Source: Streptomyces sp. NBC_00178 (lineage in GTDB: Bacteria > Actinomycetota > Actinomycetes > Streptomycetales > Streptomycetaceae). From it: a stretch of 64,000 nt of DNA. The stretch covers positions 3,114,001-3,178,000 of the forward strand of contig NZ_CP108143.1 of the NCBI RefSeq assembly GCF_036206005.1. Direction: 5' to 3'. A program made the translations under genes and the position numbers. Shown piece by piece: positions 30,926-38,477 of the stretch (its first letter is position 1; each line of letters opens with the position of its first letter). A model generated the notes under the pieces. The model was given only the letters and a program-made list of their open reading frames with translations. It had not been told where the DNA came from and searched no databases.

Positions 30926-30952
30926 ACGCTACAACATTACTTGTTATGTCAA
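30926..30952 (-). promoter_or_regulatory. leaderless, AT-rich promoter of the glycosyltransferase
   Basis: Reading on the minus strand: TTGACA (30952-30947), 15-bp spacer, TAGCGT (30931-30926), 6 nt, then ATG at 30919. The spacer and flanks (ACATAACAAGTAATGT) are unusually AT-rich and partly palindromic, as expected for a repressor site. The short spacer suggests activation or weak basal use. Confidence 0.5.
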
Positions 30953-31095
30953 TTACATGCTCACACAGACGAGTTGGGCGACACGGCCGGACCCGCGTCC
31001 GCCGAGCGGTGGCCACGGAACCGCCCACCGGAAAGCGCTCTCAGGCACCGCGTCGCGGTCCTGTAACAACCACCTCAGGCTTCACTTCCGTCACG

Positions 31096-31132
31096 TAGGG
31101 TGGCTATGACAGCTCTCTTGAACGTGTTCAAG
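31096..31132 (+). promoter_or_regulatory. promoter and 16-bp palindrome before the penicillin-binding protein gene
   Basis: TAGGGT (31096-31101) is a -10 candidate. A perfect palindrome CTTGAAC-GT-GTTCAAG (31117-31132) follows in the leader, 9 nt before the GGGGAGGGG ribosome-site region. A second, weaker reading is an ECF-type promoter (AAC at 31068-31070, CGTC at 31089-31092). The factor using either is not determined. Confidence 0.35.
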
Positions 31133-31159
31133 GGAGGCTCCTGGGGAGGGGATCACGCA

Positions 31160-32785
31160 ATGCGCAGTGGAGCGAAAGTCGCCGTCATCGGCGGGGTGTT
31201 CGTGCTCGTGAGCGGAGGGCTCGGCTACGGCGTGTACAGCGTGGTCCTGGGCGGCGGGGGCATCGGGACCGCTTCCGCGTCGTCCGAGGTCAAGACCGGC
31301 CCCCCGGGGCAGGAAGAGATACGGGCGACCGCCAAGGACTTCCTCGCGGCGTGGGCGTCCGGCGACGGGGCCGCCGCCTCGCTGCTCACGAACAACGAGG
31401 CCGCCTCCGAGCCGCTCCTGACCGGCTTCGCCGAGGACGCCCACGTCACGAAGGCCGTCATCACACCCGGCCCGCCCGTCGGCGCGAAGGTGCCGTACAC
31501 GGTGAAGGCGACGGTGTCCTACGACGGGAAGACCAAGCCCTGGTCGTACGCCTCCGAACTGACCGTGGTGCGGGGGCTGACCACCGGCAAGGCGCTCGTC
31601 GACTGGAAGCCCACGGTGATCCATCCGCAGCTCACCGAGGGCGCGACCCTGAAGACGGGCGAGTCGGAGACCGCGGCGATCGAGGCGGTGGACCACAACG
31701 GCAAGGTGCTGGACAAGGAGACGTACCCGTCGCTCGGGCCGATCCTGGACACCCTGCGTGAGAAGTACGGCGACAGCACCGGGGGTTCCCCGGGCATCGA
31801 GACCTGGATCGAGCCCGAGGGCGGGTCCGCGGCGAACACCACGCTCCTGACGCTCGCCGAGGGGAAGCCGGGCAAGCTGCAGACCACGCTCGACGCCGGC
31901 GCCCAGGCCGCGGCGGAGAAGGCGGTCAAGAAGTTCAGCCAGGCCTCCGTGGTCGCCGTGCGGCCCTCGACGGGCTCGATCCGCGCGGTCGCCAACAACC
32001 CGGCGACCGGCTTCAACGCCGCGATGCAGGGCACCCAGGCGCCCGGCTCGACGCTGAAGATCGTCACCGCCGCGATGCTCCTGGAGAAGGGTCTCGTCTC
32101 GGCGAACCGGCCGACGGAGTGCCCCAAGGAAGCGCTGTACCAGGGCCGCACCTTCCACAACCTGAAGTACTTCGAGCTTCCCGCCTCCACCAACTTCACC
32201 ACCAGCTTCGCCCGTTCCTGCAACACCGCCTTCATCAAGCTGATCGACGACACCAAGGATGACGCGGCCCTCCCCAAGGAGGCCCGGGACGTCTTCGGGA
32301 TCGGGCTGGACTGGAAGACGGGCATCGCCTCCTTCGACGGCAAGGTGCCGGACGAGACCGGCGGTGAGGCCGCGGCCCAGTACATCGGCCAGGGCACCGT
32401 CCAGATGAACGCGCTCAACATCGCGTCCATCACCGCCACCGCCCGCACCGGCACCTTCCACCAGCCGGTGATCGTCCCGCAGTCCGTGGACGACCGGCAG
32501 ATCGCCACCGCGTCCCGTTCGCTGCCGCAGAACGTCACCCGGCAGCTGAACGACATGATGCGGGCCACCGCGTCCTGGGGCACCGGCCAGGCGGCCATGG
32601 CCTCCGTGGGCGGCGACAAGGGCGCCAAGACGGGATCGGCGGAGGTCGACGGACAGGGCACGTCCAACAGCTGGTTCACCGGCTTCAGCAACGACCTCGC
32701 CGCCGCCGCGGTCGTCCAGTCCGGCGGTCACGGCGGTGACGCCGCAGGCCCCGTCGTCGCCTCCGTGCTGCGCGCCGGGTCGTAG
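31160..32785 (+). CDS. penicillin-binding protein, MecA-type transpeptidase
   Basis: 541 aa class B-type PBP that crosslinks peptidoglycan outside the membrane. A single N-terminal helix (about residues 5-27) anchors it. An NTF2-like MecA N-domain follows (EIRATAKDFLAAWASGD, about 47-155), then the transpeptidase with Ser297-x-x-Lys300 in APGSTLKIVTA, Ser353-Cys-Asn355 and Lys490-Thr-Gly. ATG 31160 has a strong GGGGAGGGG ribosome site; the open frame upstream covers the palindromic leader. Placed just before a tandem 27-bp repeat that includes its stop codon. Confidence 0.93.
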   Translation: MRSGAKVAVIGGVFVLVSGGLGYGVYSVVLGGGGIGTASASSEVKTGPPGQEEIRATAKDFLAAWASGDGAAASLLTNNEAASEPLLTGFAEDAHVTKAVITPGPPVGAKVPYTVKATVSYDGKTKPWSYASELTVVRGLTTGKALVDWKPTVIHPQLTEGATLKTGESETAAIEAVDHNGKVLDKETYPSLGPILDTLREKYGDSTGGSPGIETWIEPEGGSAANTTLLTLAEGKPGKLQTTLDAGAQAAAEKAVKKFSQASVVAVRPSTGSIRAVANNPATGFNAAMQGTQAPGSTLKIVTAAMLLEKGLVSANRPTECPKEALYQGRTFHNLKYFELPASTNFTTSFARSCNTAFIKLIDDTKDDAALPKEARDVFGIGLDWKTGIASFDGKVPDETGGEAAAQYIGQGTVQMNALNIASITATARTGTFHQPVIVPQSVDDRQIATASRSLPQNVTRQLNDMMRATASWGTGQAAMASVGGDKGAKTGSAEVDGQGTSNSWFTGFSNDLAAAAVVQSGGHGGDAAGPVVASVLRAGS

Positions 32786-32831
32786 CCCGGGCGGGATACG
32801 ACCCTGCGCGCCGGGTCGTAACCCGGGCGGG
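32769..32831 (+). repeat. tandem 27-bp repeat with hairpins at the PBP 3' end
   Basis: Two copies of a 27-bp unit (32769-32795 and 32805-32831) differ at one base, with a 36-bp period. Each forms a CCGGG / CCCGG hairpin. The first copy contains the last codons and TAG stop of the PBP gene. It probably arose by duplication of the terminator-like end. Confidence 0.75.
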
Positions 32832-32928
32832 GGCGGCGGGGTACGACGACGGAAGAGGCCGCCCGGAAGCGGGGTGACGATCCGCACAGCCGCCGGAATC
32901 GCTGTGGTGTGCACGCGGTCCCGTTCAG

Positions 32929-32934
32929 TAGCGT
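32929..32934 (+). promoter_or_regulatory. -10 element of the YbaK-type gene (leaderless)
   Basis: TAGCGT, then 7 nt, then the ATG at 32942. No ribosome site is present, indicating a leaderless transcript. Confidence 0.5.
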
Positions 32935-32941
32935 GCGGGTC

Positions 32942-33451
32942 ATGAGCACTCCCGACCCGACCCCGGCGACCACCTCGACCCTCGCCCACCCCCTGTTCGC
33001 CGATGCCCTGCGGGAACTCGGCCTCGACGTGGAGGTGCGCCGCTTCCCCGAAGCCACGCGCACCGCGGCCGAGGCCGCCGACGCCGTGGGCTGCGAGCTC
33101 AGCCAGATCGTCAAGTCCCTGATCTTCGAGGCGGACGGCGTTCCCGTCCTGGTGCTGATGGACGGCTCCTCGCGGGTGGACGTGGAGCTCGTGCGGGCCG
33201 AGCTGGGGGCCGGAAAGGTCGAGCGGGCCCGCGCCGCCCTCGTCCGGGAGACCACCGGCTACGCGATCGGCGGCGTACCGCCCTTCGGCCACCGCACGAA
33301 GACCCGCGTGCTGGCCGACCGGGGGCTGCTGGGCCACCCGGCGGTGTGGGCGGCGGCGGGCACCCCGCACACCGTCTTCCGGCTCGACCCCGCCACCCTG
33401 GTCGAACTGGCGGGCGGCTCCCTGGTGGACGTGCGCGAGCGGACCGCGTGA
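32942..33451 (+). CDS. YbaK/EbsC-family aminoacyl-tRNA deacylase-like protein
   Basis: 169 aa. Members hydrolyse mischarged aminoacyl-tRNA in trans. Visible are the conserved Lys in CELSQIVKSLIFEADG (about residues 51-66), TGYAIGGVPPFGH (about 106-118), and the Gly/Thr pattern AAGTPHTVFRL. The amino acid specificity (Cys-tRNAPro, Ala-tRNAPro or other) cannot be read from sequence. Its stop overlaps the transporter start by 4 bp (GTGA), so the two are coupled. Confidence 0.9.
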   Translation: MSTPDPTPATTSTLAHPLFADALRELGLDVEVRRFPEATRTAAEAADAVGCELSQIVKSLIFEADGVPVLVLMDGSSRVDVELVRAELGAGKVERARAALVRETTGYAIGGVPPFGHRTKTRVLADRGLLGHPAVWAAAGTPHTVFRLDPATLVELAGGSLVDVRERTA

Positions 33452-34299
33452 CCCCCTGGGTGGCGGCGGCGGTGCTGGCCGCCGCGATCACGCACGCGAG
33501 CTGGAACGCCATCGCCCATGCCATACGCGACCAGTTGCTCTCCTTCACCCTGATCTCCGGCGGCGGCGCGCTGATCGGGGCCGTGCTGGTCTGCTTCGCA
33601 CCGCTGCCCGCCGCAGCCGCCTGGCCGTACCTGCTCGTCTCCGCCGGTCTGCACGTGGCGTACATGCTGCTGCTGATGCGCTCGTTCACCCTGGGCGACT
33701 TCGGCCAGATGTACCCGATCGCCCGGGGCACTGCCCCGCTGGTCGTGACGGTGCTCGCGGCCGTGTTCGTCGGCGAACGTCCCGACGGCTGGGCGACGGC
33801 GGGCGTGGCGGTGGCCTCGGCGGGGCTCGTGGGGCTGGCGCTGTGGGGGATCCGCGGATCCGGCAGCCGCCCCCACTGGCCCGCCGTCCTTGCGGCCCTC
33901 GCCACCGGTCTGGCCATCGCGGGCTACACGACGGTCGACGGGGTCGGGGTGCGCGCGTCGGGGACACCGATCGGCTACATCGGCTGGCTCATGATCGCCG
34001 AGGGCGTGGCCATCCCGGTGTACGCCGCTCTGCGCCGGCGGAGCGAACTCCTGCCGAGCCTGCGGCCGTTCGTGGCGCGCGGACTGCTGGGCGCGGCGCT
34101 CTCGGTCGCCGCGTACGGGCTCGTCCTGTGGGCGCAGACGAAGGCACCGCTCGCCCCGATCGCCGCGCTCCGCGAGTCCTCGATCATCGTGGGTGCCGCG
34201 ATAGGGACGCTGTTCTTCAAGGAGAAGTTCGGCGGCCCCCGGATCGCGGCGGCCGGACTGATGGTGGTCGGCATCGGGCTGATGCTCCACACGAGTTGA
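33448..34299 (+). CDS. EamA-family (DMT) transporter
   Basis: 283 aa, ten hydrophobic helices in two five-helix halves, typical of the drug/metabolite transporter superfamily. EamA marks: THASWNAIAHAIRD in helix 1 and FTLGDFGQMYPIARGTAPL in the first half, repeated as APIAALRESSIIVGAAIGTL in the second. The GTG start at 33448 lies inside the YbaK stop. The transported solute is unknown. A short GC hairpin follows at 34300-34316. Confidence 0.88.
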   Translation: MTPWVAAAVLAAAITHASWNAIAHAIRDQLLSFTLISGGGALIGAVLVCFAPLPAAAAWPYLLVSAGLHVAYMLLLMRSFTLGDFGQMYPIARGTAPLVVTVLAAVFVGERPDGWATAGVAVASAGLVGLALWGIRGSGSRPHWPAVLAALATGLAIAGYTTVDGVGVRASGTPIGYIGWLMIAEGVAIPVYAALRRRSELLPSLRPFVARGLLGAALSVAAYGLVLWAQTKAPLAPIAALRESSIIVGAAIGTLFFKEKFGGPRIAAAGLMVVGIGLMLHTS

Positions 34300-34316
34300 C
34301 CCCGGCCTCACCGGGG
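34300..34316 (+). terminator. short hairpin after the EamA gene
   Basis: CCCCGG / CCGGGG, 6-bp stem with a 5-nt loop, directly after the stop codon. A weak terminator candidate. Confidence 0.4.
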
Positions 34317-34352
34317 CCTGTGCCTCGCTCCGCCCCGGCCCTCCCCCGGCAT

Positions 34353-34387
34353 CCGTCACCCGTCACCCGTCACCCGTCACCCGTCAC
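34353..34387. repeat. five tandem copies of a heptamer (CCGTCAC)
   Basis: Five perfect units of CCGTCAC, bracketed by the inverted repeat GCATCCG (34349-34355) and CGGATGC (34389-34395). The stop codon of the GNAT gene to the right (TGA on the minus strand, 34384-34386) lies inside one unit. Because 7 is not a multiple of 3, TGA appears in every frame across the array, so slippage changes the C-terminus by only a few residues. Confidence 0.9.
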
Positions 34388-34884
34388 CCGGATGCGGCGG
34401 CGGACACGGCAGCAGAGGCGGCCAGTTCCACGACCACCTCGTCGTCCTCGACGGCGTCCGTCGGCAGGTAGCCGAGCGACGTCCAGAGCGCCGCCGCAGC
34501 CGTGTTGGCCGGGTCGTACGACAGCCGGATGACCTCGCAGCCGTCCCGGCCCGCCAGCCACGCGGCGAGCGTGCGCGCGGCGGCGCATCCGATGCCCGTG
34601 CCCTGCTCGGGGCCGTCGACCAGCACGCCGCCGATCCAGTACGAGCCGTCCTCGTCCCGCGCCCACATGACGTGGCCCAGCGCGAGTTCACCGGCGTACA
34701 CGGCGAAGGAGTGCCAGGTGTCCTCGCGTGAGCTGAGGAGCAGGTAGCGGGCGGCGAGGGCGGGGGCGAAGTCCCTCTGGGTGTCGAGCGGGGCGACGTC
34801 GGCGACCGCGCGCCAGTTGCCGTCGGTCACCTCGCGCAGGGTGACGCCCCGTCCGGTCCGGTCGGTGAAGCCGTGGTCGATCAT
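34384..34884 (-). CDS. GNAT-family N-acetyltransferase
   Basis: 166 aa. Resembles spermine/spermidine acetyltransferase-like GNATs: WHSFAVYAGELALGHVMWA, then the CoA motif region EQGTGIGCAAARTLAAWLA (about residues 90-108), and ANTAAAALWTSLGYLPTD. The substrate is unknown. ATG 34884. The gene ends in a heptamer array, and the terminal ASAAVSAAASG is low complexity. Confidence 0.85.
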   Translation of the reverse strand: MIDHGFTDRTGRGVTLREVTDGNWRAVADVAPLDTQRDFAPALAARYLLLSSREDTWHSFAVYAGELALGHVMWARDEDGSYWIGGVLVDGPEQGTGIGCAAARTLAAWLAGRDGCEVIRLSYDPANTAAAALWTSLGYLPTDAVEDDEVVVELAASAAVSAAASG

Positions 34885-34924
34885 CCCGGGAGAGTAAGGC
34901 GCGGGCCGCCCCGCCGCCAGCGGT

Positions 34925-35713
34925 TTACTCCTCGCCCGTCATCGCCTTGCGGAAGCCCGTGTTGACGCCGAGGAGGCCGCCGTCGACGCGGAGCGTCGTT
35001 CCGGTGATCCACGCCGCGTCCCGGGAGGCGAGGAAGGCGACGGCGGACGCGATGTCGTCCGGCTCGCCGATCCGTCCGAGCGGGTAGAGCGCGGAGGCCC
35101 GCTTCAGTTCGGCGTCGCGGCCCGCCCAGGCGTCGGTACGGACCGTCCCCGGCGCGACGAGGTTGACGCGGACGCCCCGCGGTCCCGCGTGGCCCGCGAG
35201 GGTGCGGGTCAGGCTCGCCAGGCCCGCCTTGGCCGCGCTGTAGGCGTGACCGCCGAAGTCCTGCTCGCCGTTGACGGAGCCGATGGTGACGATCGCCCCG
35301 CGGCCGGACGAGACCAGGTGCGGCAGCGCCGCACGGGAGCAGCGGTAGGGGCCGCTGAGGGTGATGTCGAGGGTGTGGTTCCAGGACGCGTCGTCCTCGT
35401 CCTCGAAGAGCGCGGCGTCGTCGTGGTTGGCGTAGGCGTTGTTGACCAGGACGTCGAGCCGGCCGAAGGCGGCGACCGCGTGCGCGACGGCGGCCTCGAC
35501 CGCCGTGCGGTCGCCGACGTCGCAGGCCAGGGATTCGGCGGTGCCGCCCGCCTCGCGTATCCCGTCCGCCGTGCGTGCGGCGCGGTCCGCGTCCAGGTCG
35601 GTGACCAGGACGGCCGCGCCCTCGGAGGCGAGCCGGCGTGCGGTGGCGGCTCCGATGCCCTGTCCCGCGCCGGTGAGGAGAGCGGCGTACCCGTGGAAGC
35701 GTGGTGGTGTCAT
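34925..35713 (-). CDS. SDR-family oxidoreductase
   Basis: 262 aa classical short-chain dehydrogenase. Cofactor motif TGAGQGIG (about residues 14-21), NNAYA (the usual NNAG, Gly replaced by Tyr), catalytic Ser in TIGSVNGEQDF, and YSAAK (Tyr and Lys). Ends with DGGLLGVNTGF. ATG 35713 overlaps the stop of the beta-lactamase-like gene (ATGA), so these two are coupled. Substrate unknown. The Asp after beta-strand 2 (VTDLD) hints at NAD(H). Confidence 0.9.
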   Translation of the reverse strand: MTPPRFHGYAALLTGAGQGIGAATARRLASEGAAVLVTDLDADRAARTADGIREAGGTAESLACDVGDRTAVEAAVAHAVAAFGRLDVLVNNAYANHDDAALFEDEDDASWNHTLDITLSGPYRCSRAALPHLVSSGRGAIVTIGSVNGEQDFGGHAYSAAKAGLASLTRTLAGHAGPRGVRVNLVAPGTVRTDAWAGRDAELKRASALYPLGRIGEPDDIASAVAFLASRDAAWITGTTLRVDGGLLGVNTGFRKAMTGEE

Positions 35714-36909
35714 AGCGCCGACCGTACTGCCCTGACCAGGGCCTGGGCACGGGGGTCGGCGGTGACTCCCTTCTGCAGACCGTTCGTCACATATCCCAGC
35801 GCGATGCCCGATTCGGGATCGGCGAAGCCGAGCGAACCGCCGCGGCCGGGGTGGCCGAACGAGCCGGGGCCCAGGAGCGGTGCGGCCGGGCCGTGGAGCA
35901 TGTAGCCGAGTCCGAAGCGGGTGCTGACGACGAGCACCCGGTCGGGTCCGGCCGACTCCTCGGTACGGGCCAGGGTGAGGGTGGCGGGGGCGAACAGCCG
36001 CTGTCCGTCGACCTCGCCGATCATCGCGGCGTAGCAGCGGGCGAGGCCGCGCGCGGTGGCGACGCCGTTGGAGGCGGGGAGTTCGGCCGCGCGGTAGGCG
36101 GGGTCGTTCTCGTCGGGGAAGGGGTCGATCGCCCCGAAGGCGCGGCGGGTGAGCGAGGAGGGATCGGCGTAGGCGTCGACGACCGAGCGTTTGGGGCGTA
36201 CGCGCAGGGTTCCGCCGCCTTCCGCGGGCGGGGCCTCGACGGGGCCGATGCGCCCGATCCGGTGTGCCTCGTCCGCGGGGAGTCCGAACCAGAAGTCGAG
36301 GCCGAGCGGGCGGGCGATCTCCTCGGCGACCCAGCGTCCGATGGTGCGCCCGGTGACCCTGCGGACCAGTTCGGCGACGAGCCAGCTGAACGTCTGCGCG
36401 TGGTAGCCGTGGTCGGCGCCGGGCTCCCAGAAGGGCTCCTGTGCTGCGACGGCGCGCGGCCCGGACGCCTGGTCGGCCGCCTGCGCGGGTGTCAGCGTCA
36501 CGTCGAGCGCGGCGAGCCCGGCGCGGTGGGCGAGGAGATGGCGTACGAGGACGCGTTCCTTGCCCTTCGCCTTGAACTCGGGCCAGTAGGTGCCGACGGG
36601 GGCGTCCAGGTCCACCTGGCCGCGCTGGTGCAGCATCAGCGGTACGGCGGCGGCGACACCCTTGCCCGCCGAGCGGACGATCTGGACGGTGTCCACGGCC
36701 CAGGGTTCGTTGCCGTCCACATCCCTCGTGCCGGCCCACAGGTCGACGACCTTGCGGCCGTGGCGGTAGACGGCGACGGCCGCTCCCCGCTCCCCGCGCT
36801 GCTCGAAGTTACGGACGAAAGCGTCCCGTACCGCCTCGAATCCCGGCGCCACAGTGCCCCGTACGTCCACGCCTGCTCCCGCGCTCCCGCTCATCCCCCC
36901 ATGGTGCAT
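35710..36909 (-). CDS. beta-lactamase-fold serine hydrolase (EstB type)
   Basis: Up to 399 aa. Ser-x-x-Lys in IVRSAGKGVAA (about residues 80-90), Tyr in DHGYHAQTFSWLVAELV, and the C-terminal FGHPGRGGSLGF (HxG). No signal peptide, so an intracellular esterase or amidase is more likely than a secreted beta-lactamase. Start is uncertain: ATG 36909 (behind GGCGGG) or ATG 36894, which abuts a G run. Coupled to the following SDR. Confidence 0.87.
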   Translation of the reverse strand: MHHGGMSGSAGAGVDVRGTVAPGFEAVRDAFVRNFEQRGERGAAVAVYRHGRKVVDLWAGTRDVDGNEPWAVDTVQIVRSAGKGVAAAVPLMLHQRGQVDLDAPVGTYWPEFKAKGKERVLVRHLLAHRAGLAALDVTLTPAQAADQASGPRAVAAQEPFWEPGADHGYHAQTFSWLVAELVRRVTGRTIGRWVAEEIARPLGLDFWFGLPADEAHRIGRIGPVEAPPAEGGGTLRVRPKRSVVDAYADPSSLTRRAFGAIDPFPDENDPAYRAAELPASNGVATARGLARCYAAMIGEVDGQRLFAPATLTLARTEESAGPDRVLVVSTRFGLGYMLHGPAAPLLGPGSFGHPGRGGSLGFADPESGIALGYVTNGLQKGVTADPRAQALVRAVRSAL

Positions 36910-36947
36910 CCCGCCGCAGGTGGCGTGGGGGGCGGGTCACCCTCTGT

Positions 36948-37718
36948 TCACGCATGCGGAACGGACACGGAACGCGGGTCGAAGCCGAAGGGCAGCTCCA
37001 GCCGGTGCCGTCGCATGAGCGCGTCGTCGCCCAGCAGGTCCTGCGTGCGGTCGTCGGCGGTGATCACCCCGTCGCTGAGGATCACGGCCCGGGGGCAGAG
37101 TTCGAGGGCGTACGGCAGGTCGTGGGTGACCATGAGGACGGTGACGTCCAGGGCGCGCAGGATGTCGGCGAGTTCACGCCGGGAGGCGGGGTCCAGGTTG
37201 GAGGACGGCTCGTCCAGGACGAGGATCTCCGGCTCCATCGCCAGCACGGTGGCGACCGCGACCCGGCGGCGCTGGCCGAAGGAGAGGTGGTGCGGGGGCC
37301 GTGCCGCGAAGTCCTCCATGCCGACCCGCTTCAGGGCGGTCATGACCCGGTCCTCCAGCTCGGGTCCGCGCAGCCCGGCCGCTGCCGGACCGAAGGCGAC
37401 GTCCTCGCGCACGGTCGGCATGAACAGCTGGTCGTCGGGGTCCTGGAAGACGATGCCGACGCGGCGCCTGATCTCCGCCAGGTTCTTCTTCTCCACGGGC
37501 ATCCCGGCGACCCGGACGGTTCCGGCGCCCGCGTCGAGGATGCCGTTGAGGTGGAGGACGAGGGTGGTCTTGCCCGCGCCGTTGGGGCCGAGCAGCGCGA
37601 CGCGCTCGCCGCGTGCGACGGTCAGGTCGACGCCGAACAGGGCCTGGTGGCCGTCCGGGTAGGCGTAGGCGAGGCCGCTGACCTCGAGGGACGGGGCGGG
37701 CGTGGTGGTCGGGCTCAT
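36948..37718 (-). CDS. cbiO: ECF-type metal transporter ATPase
   Basis: 256 aa ABC ATPase energising Co/Ni uptake. Walker A LLGPNGAGKTTL (about residues 41-52), Q-loop VFQDPDDQLF, signature LSFGQRRRVA, Walker B ILVLDEPSSNLDP, switch His in MVTHDL. Start ATG 37718 overlaps the cbiQ stop (ATGA) and has GGGATGG upstream, preferred over ATG 37727. Last gene of the cbiMN-Q-O operon. The upstream Nur-type box suggests the nickel paralogue (nikO). Confidence 0.92.
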   Translation of the reverse strand: MSPTTTPAPSLEVSGLAYAYPDGHQALFGVDLTVARGERVALLGPNGAGKTTLVLHLNGILDAGAGTVRVAGMPVEKKNLAEIRRRVGIVFQDPDDQLFMPTVREDVAFGPAAAGLRGPELEDRVMTALKRVGMEDFAARPPHHLSFGQRRRVAVATVLAMEPEILVLDEPSSNLDPASRRELADILRALDVTVLMVTHDLPYALELCPRAVILSDGVITADDRTQDLLGDDALMRRHRLELPFGFDPRSVSVPHA

Positions 37719-38476
37719 ACGGTCCATCCCAGCAGACACACGACGAGGGCGAGCAGGGGGAGTGCCGCCGCGTGCGCCCACTGGGCCCGGGAGGCGGTCA
37801 CCTCGTCGATGACGGGCATGCTGCCGGTGTAGCCGCGGCTGACCATCGCGAGGTGGACGCGCTCGCCCCGCTCGTACGACCTGATGAACAGGGCGCCCGC
37901 GGTCTTGGCGAGGACACCCCAGTGGCGTACCCCTCGCGCCTCGAAGCCGCGGGAGCGCCGGGCGATCGACATCCGGCGCAGCTCGTCGGTGATGACGTCG
38001 CCGTACCGGATCATGAAGGACGCGATCTGGACGAGCATGGGGGGCAGCCGCAGCCGCTGGAGGCCGAGCAGCAGGGCGCGCAGTTCGGTGGTGGAGGCCA
38101 GGATCACCGAGGCGGCGACGCCCAGGGTGCCCTTCGCGAGGACGTTCCAGGCGCCCCAGAGTCCGGGCACGCTGACGGAGACGCCGAGGAGTTCGGCCTG
38201 CTCGCCGGGTACGACGAAGGGCATGAGCAGCGCGAACGCCACGAACGGCACCTCGATGACCAGCCGCCGCAGCAGGAAGCCCGCGGGGATCCGGGCCACC
38301 GCGGCGACGGCGGCGAGCAGCGCGGCGTAGAGCGCGAAGGCCCAGACGGCCTCGCGCGGCGTCGATACGACGACCACGACGAAGCCGACGACCGCGGCGA
38401 GCTTGCAGTGCGGGGGGAGACCGTGCACGGGCGAGTGACCGTGCCGGTAGAGCTTGTGCGCGTGCCCGGCTCCCAT
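37715..38476 (-). CDS. cbiQ: ECF-type metal transporter permease CbiQ/NikQ
   Basis: 253 aa transmembrane component (T-component). Six or so hydrophobic helices and the two Ala-Arg-Gly coupling motifs, here IARRSRGFEARG and MVSRGYTG, that touch the ATPase. It starts 1 bp after the cbiM stop and its own stop overlaps cbiO. His-rich N-terminus (GHAHKLYRHGHS) is suited to metal handling. Confidence 0.92.
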   Translation of the reverse strand: MGAGHAHKLYRHGHSPVHGLPPHCKLAAVVGFVVVVVSTPREAVWAFALYAALLAAVAAVARIPAGFLLRRLVIEVPFVAFALLMPFVVPGEQAELLGVSVSVPGLWGAWNVLAKGTLGVAASVILASTTELRALLLGLQRLRLPPMLVQIASFMIRYGDVITDELRRMSIARRSRGFEARGVRHWGVLAKTAGALFIRSYERGERVHLAMVSRGYTGSMPVIDEVTASRAQWAHAAALPLLALVVCLLGWTV

Positions 38477-38477
38477 G

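Noticed and set aside
31117..31132. LexA (SOS) box
   Set aside because: Half-sites GAAC and GTTC are separated by 2 bp, whereas the actinobacterial LexA box has 4 bp. PBP is also not a typical SOS gene.
35710..36909. Secreted class C beta-lactamase (resistance gene)
   Set aside because: No signal peptide, and the gene is coupled to an SDR. The sequence fits the EstB-type esterase group better.
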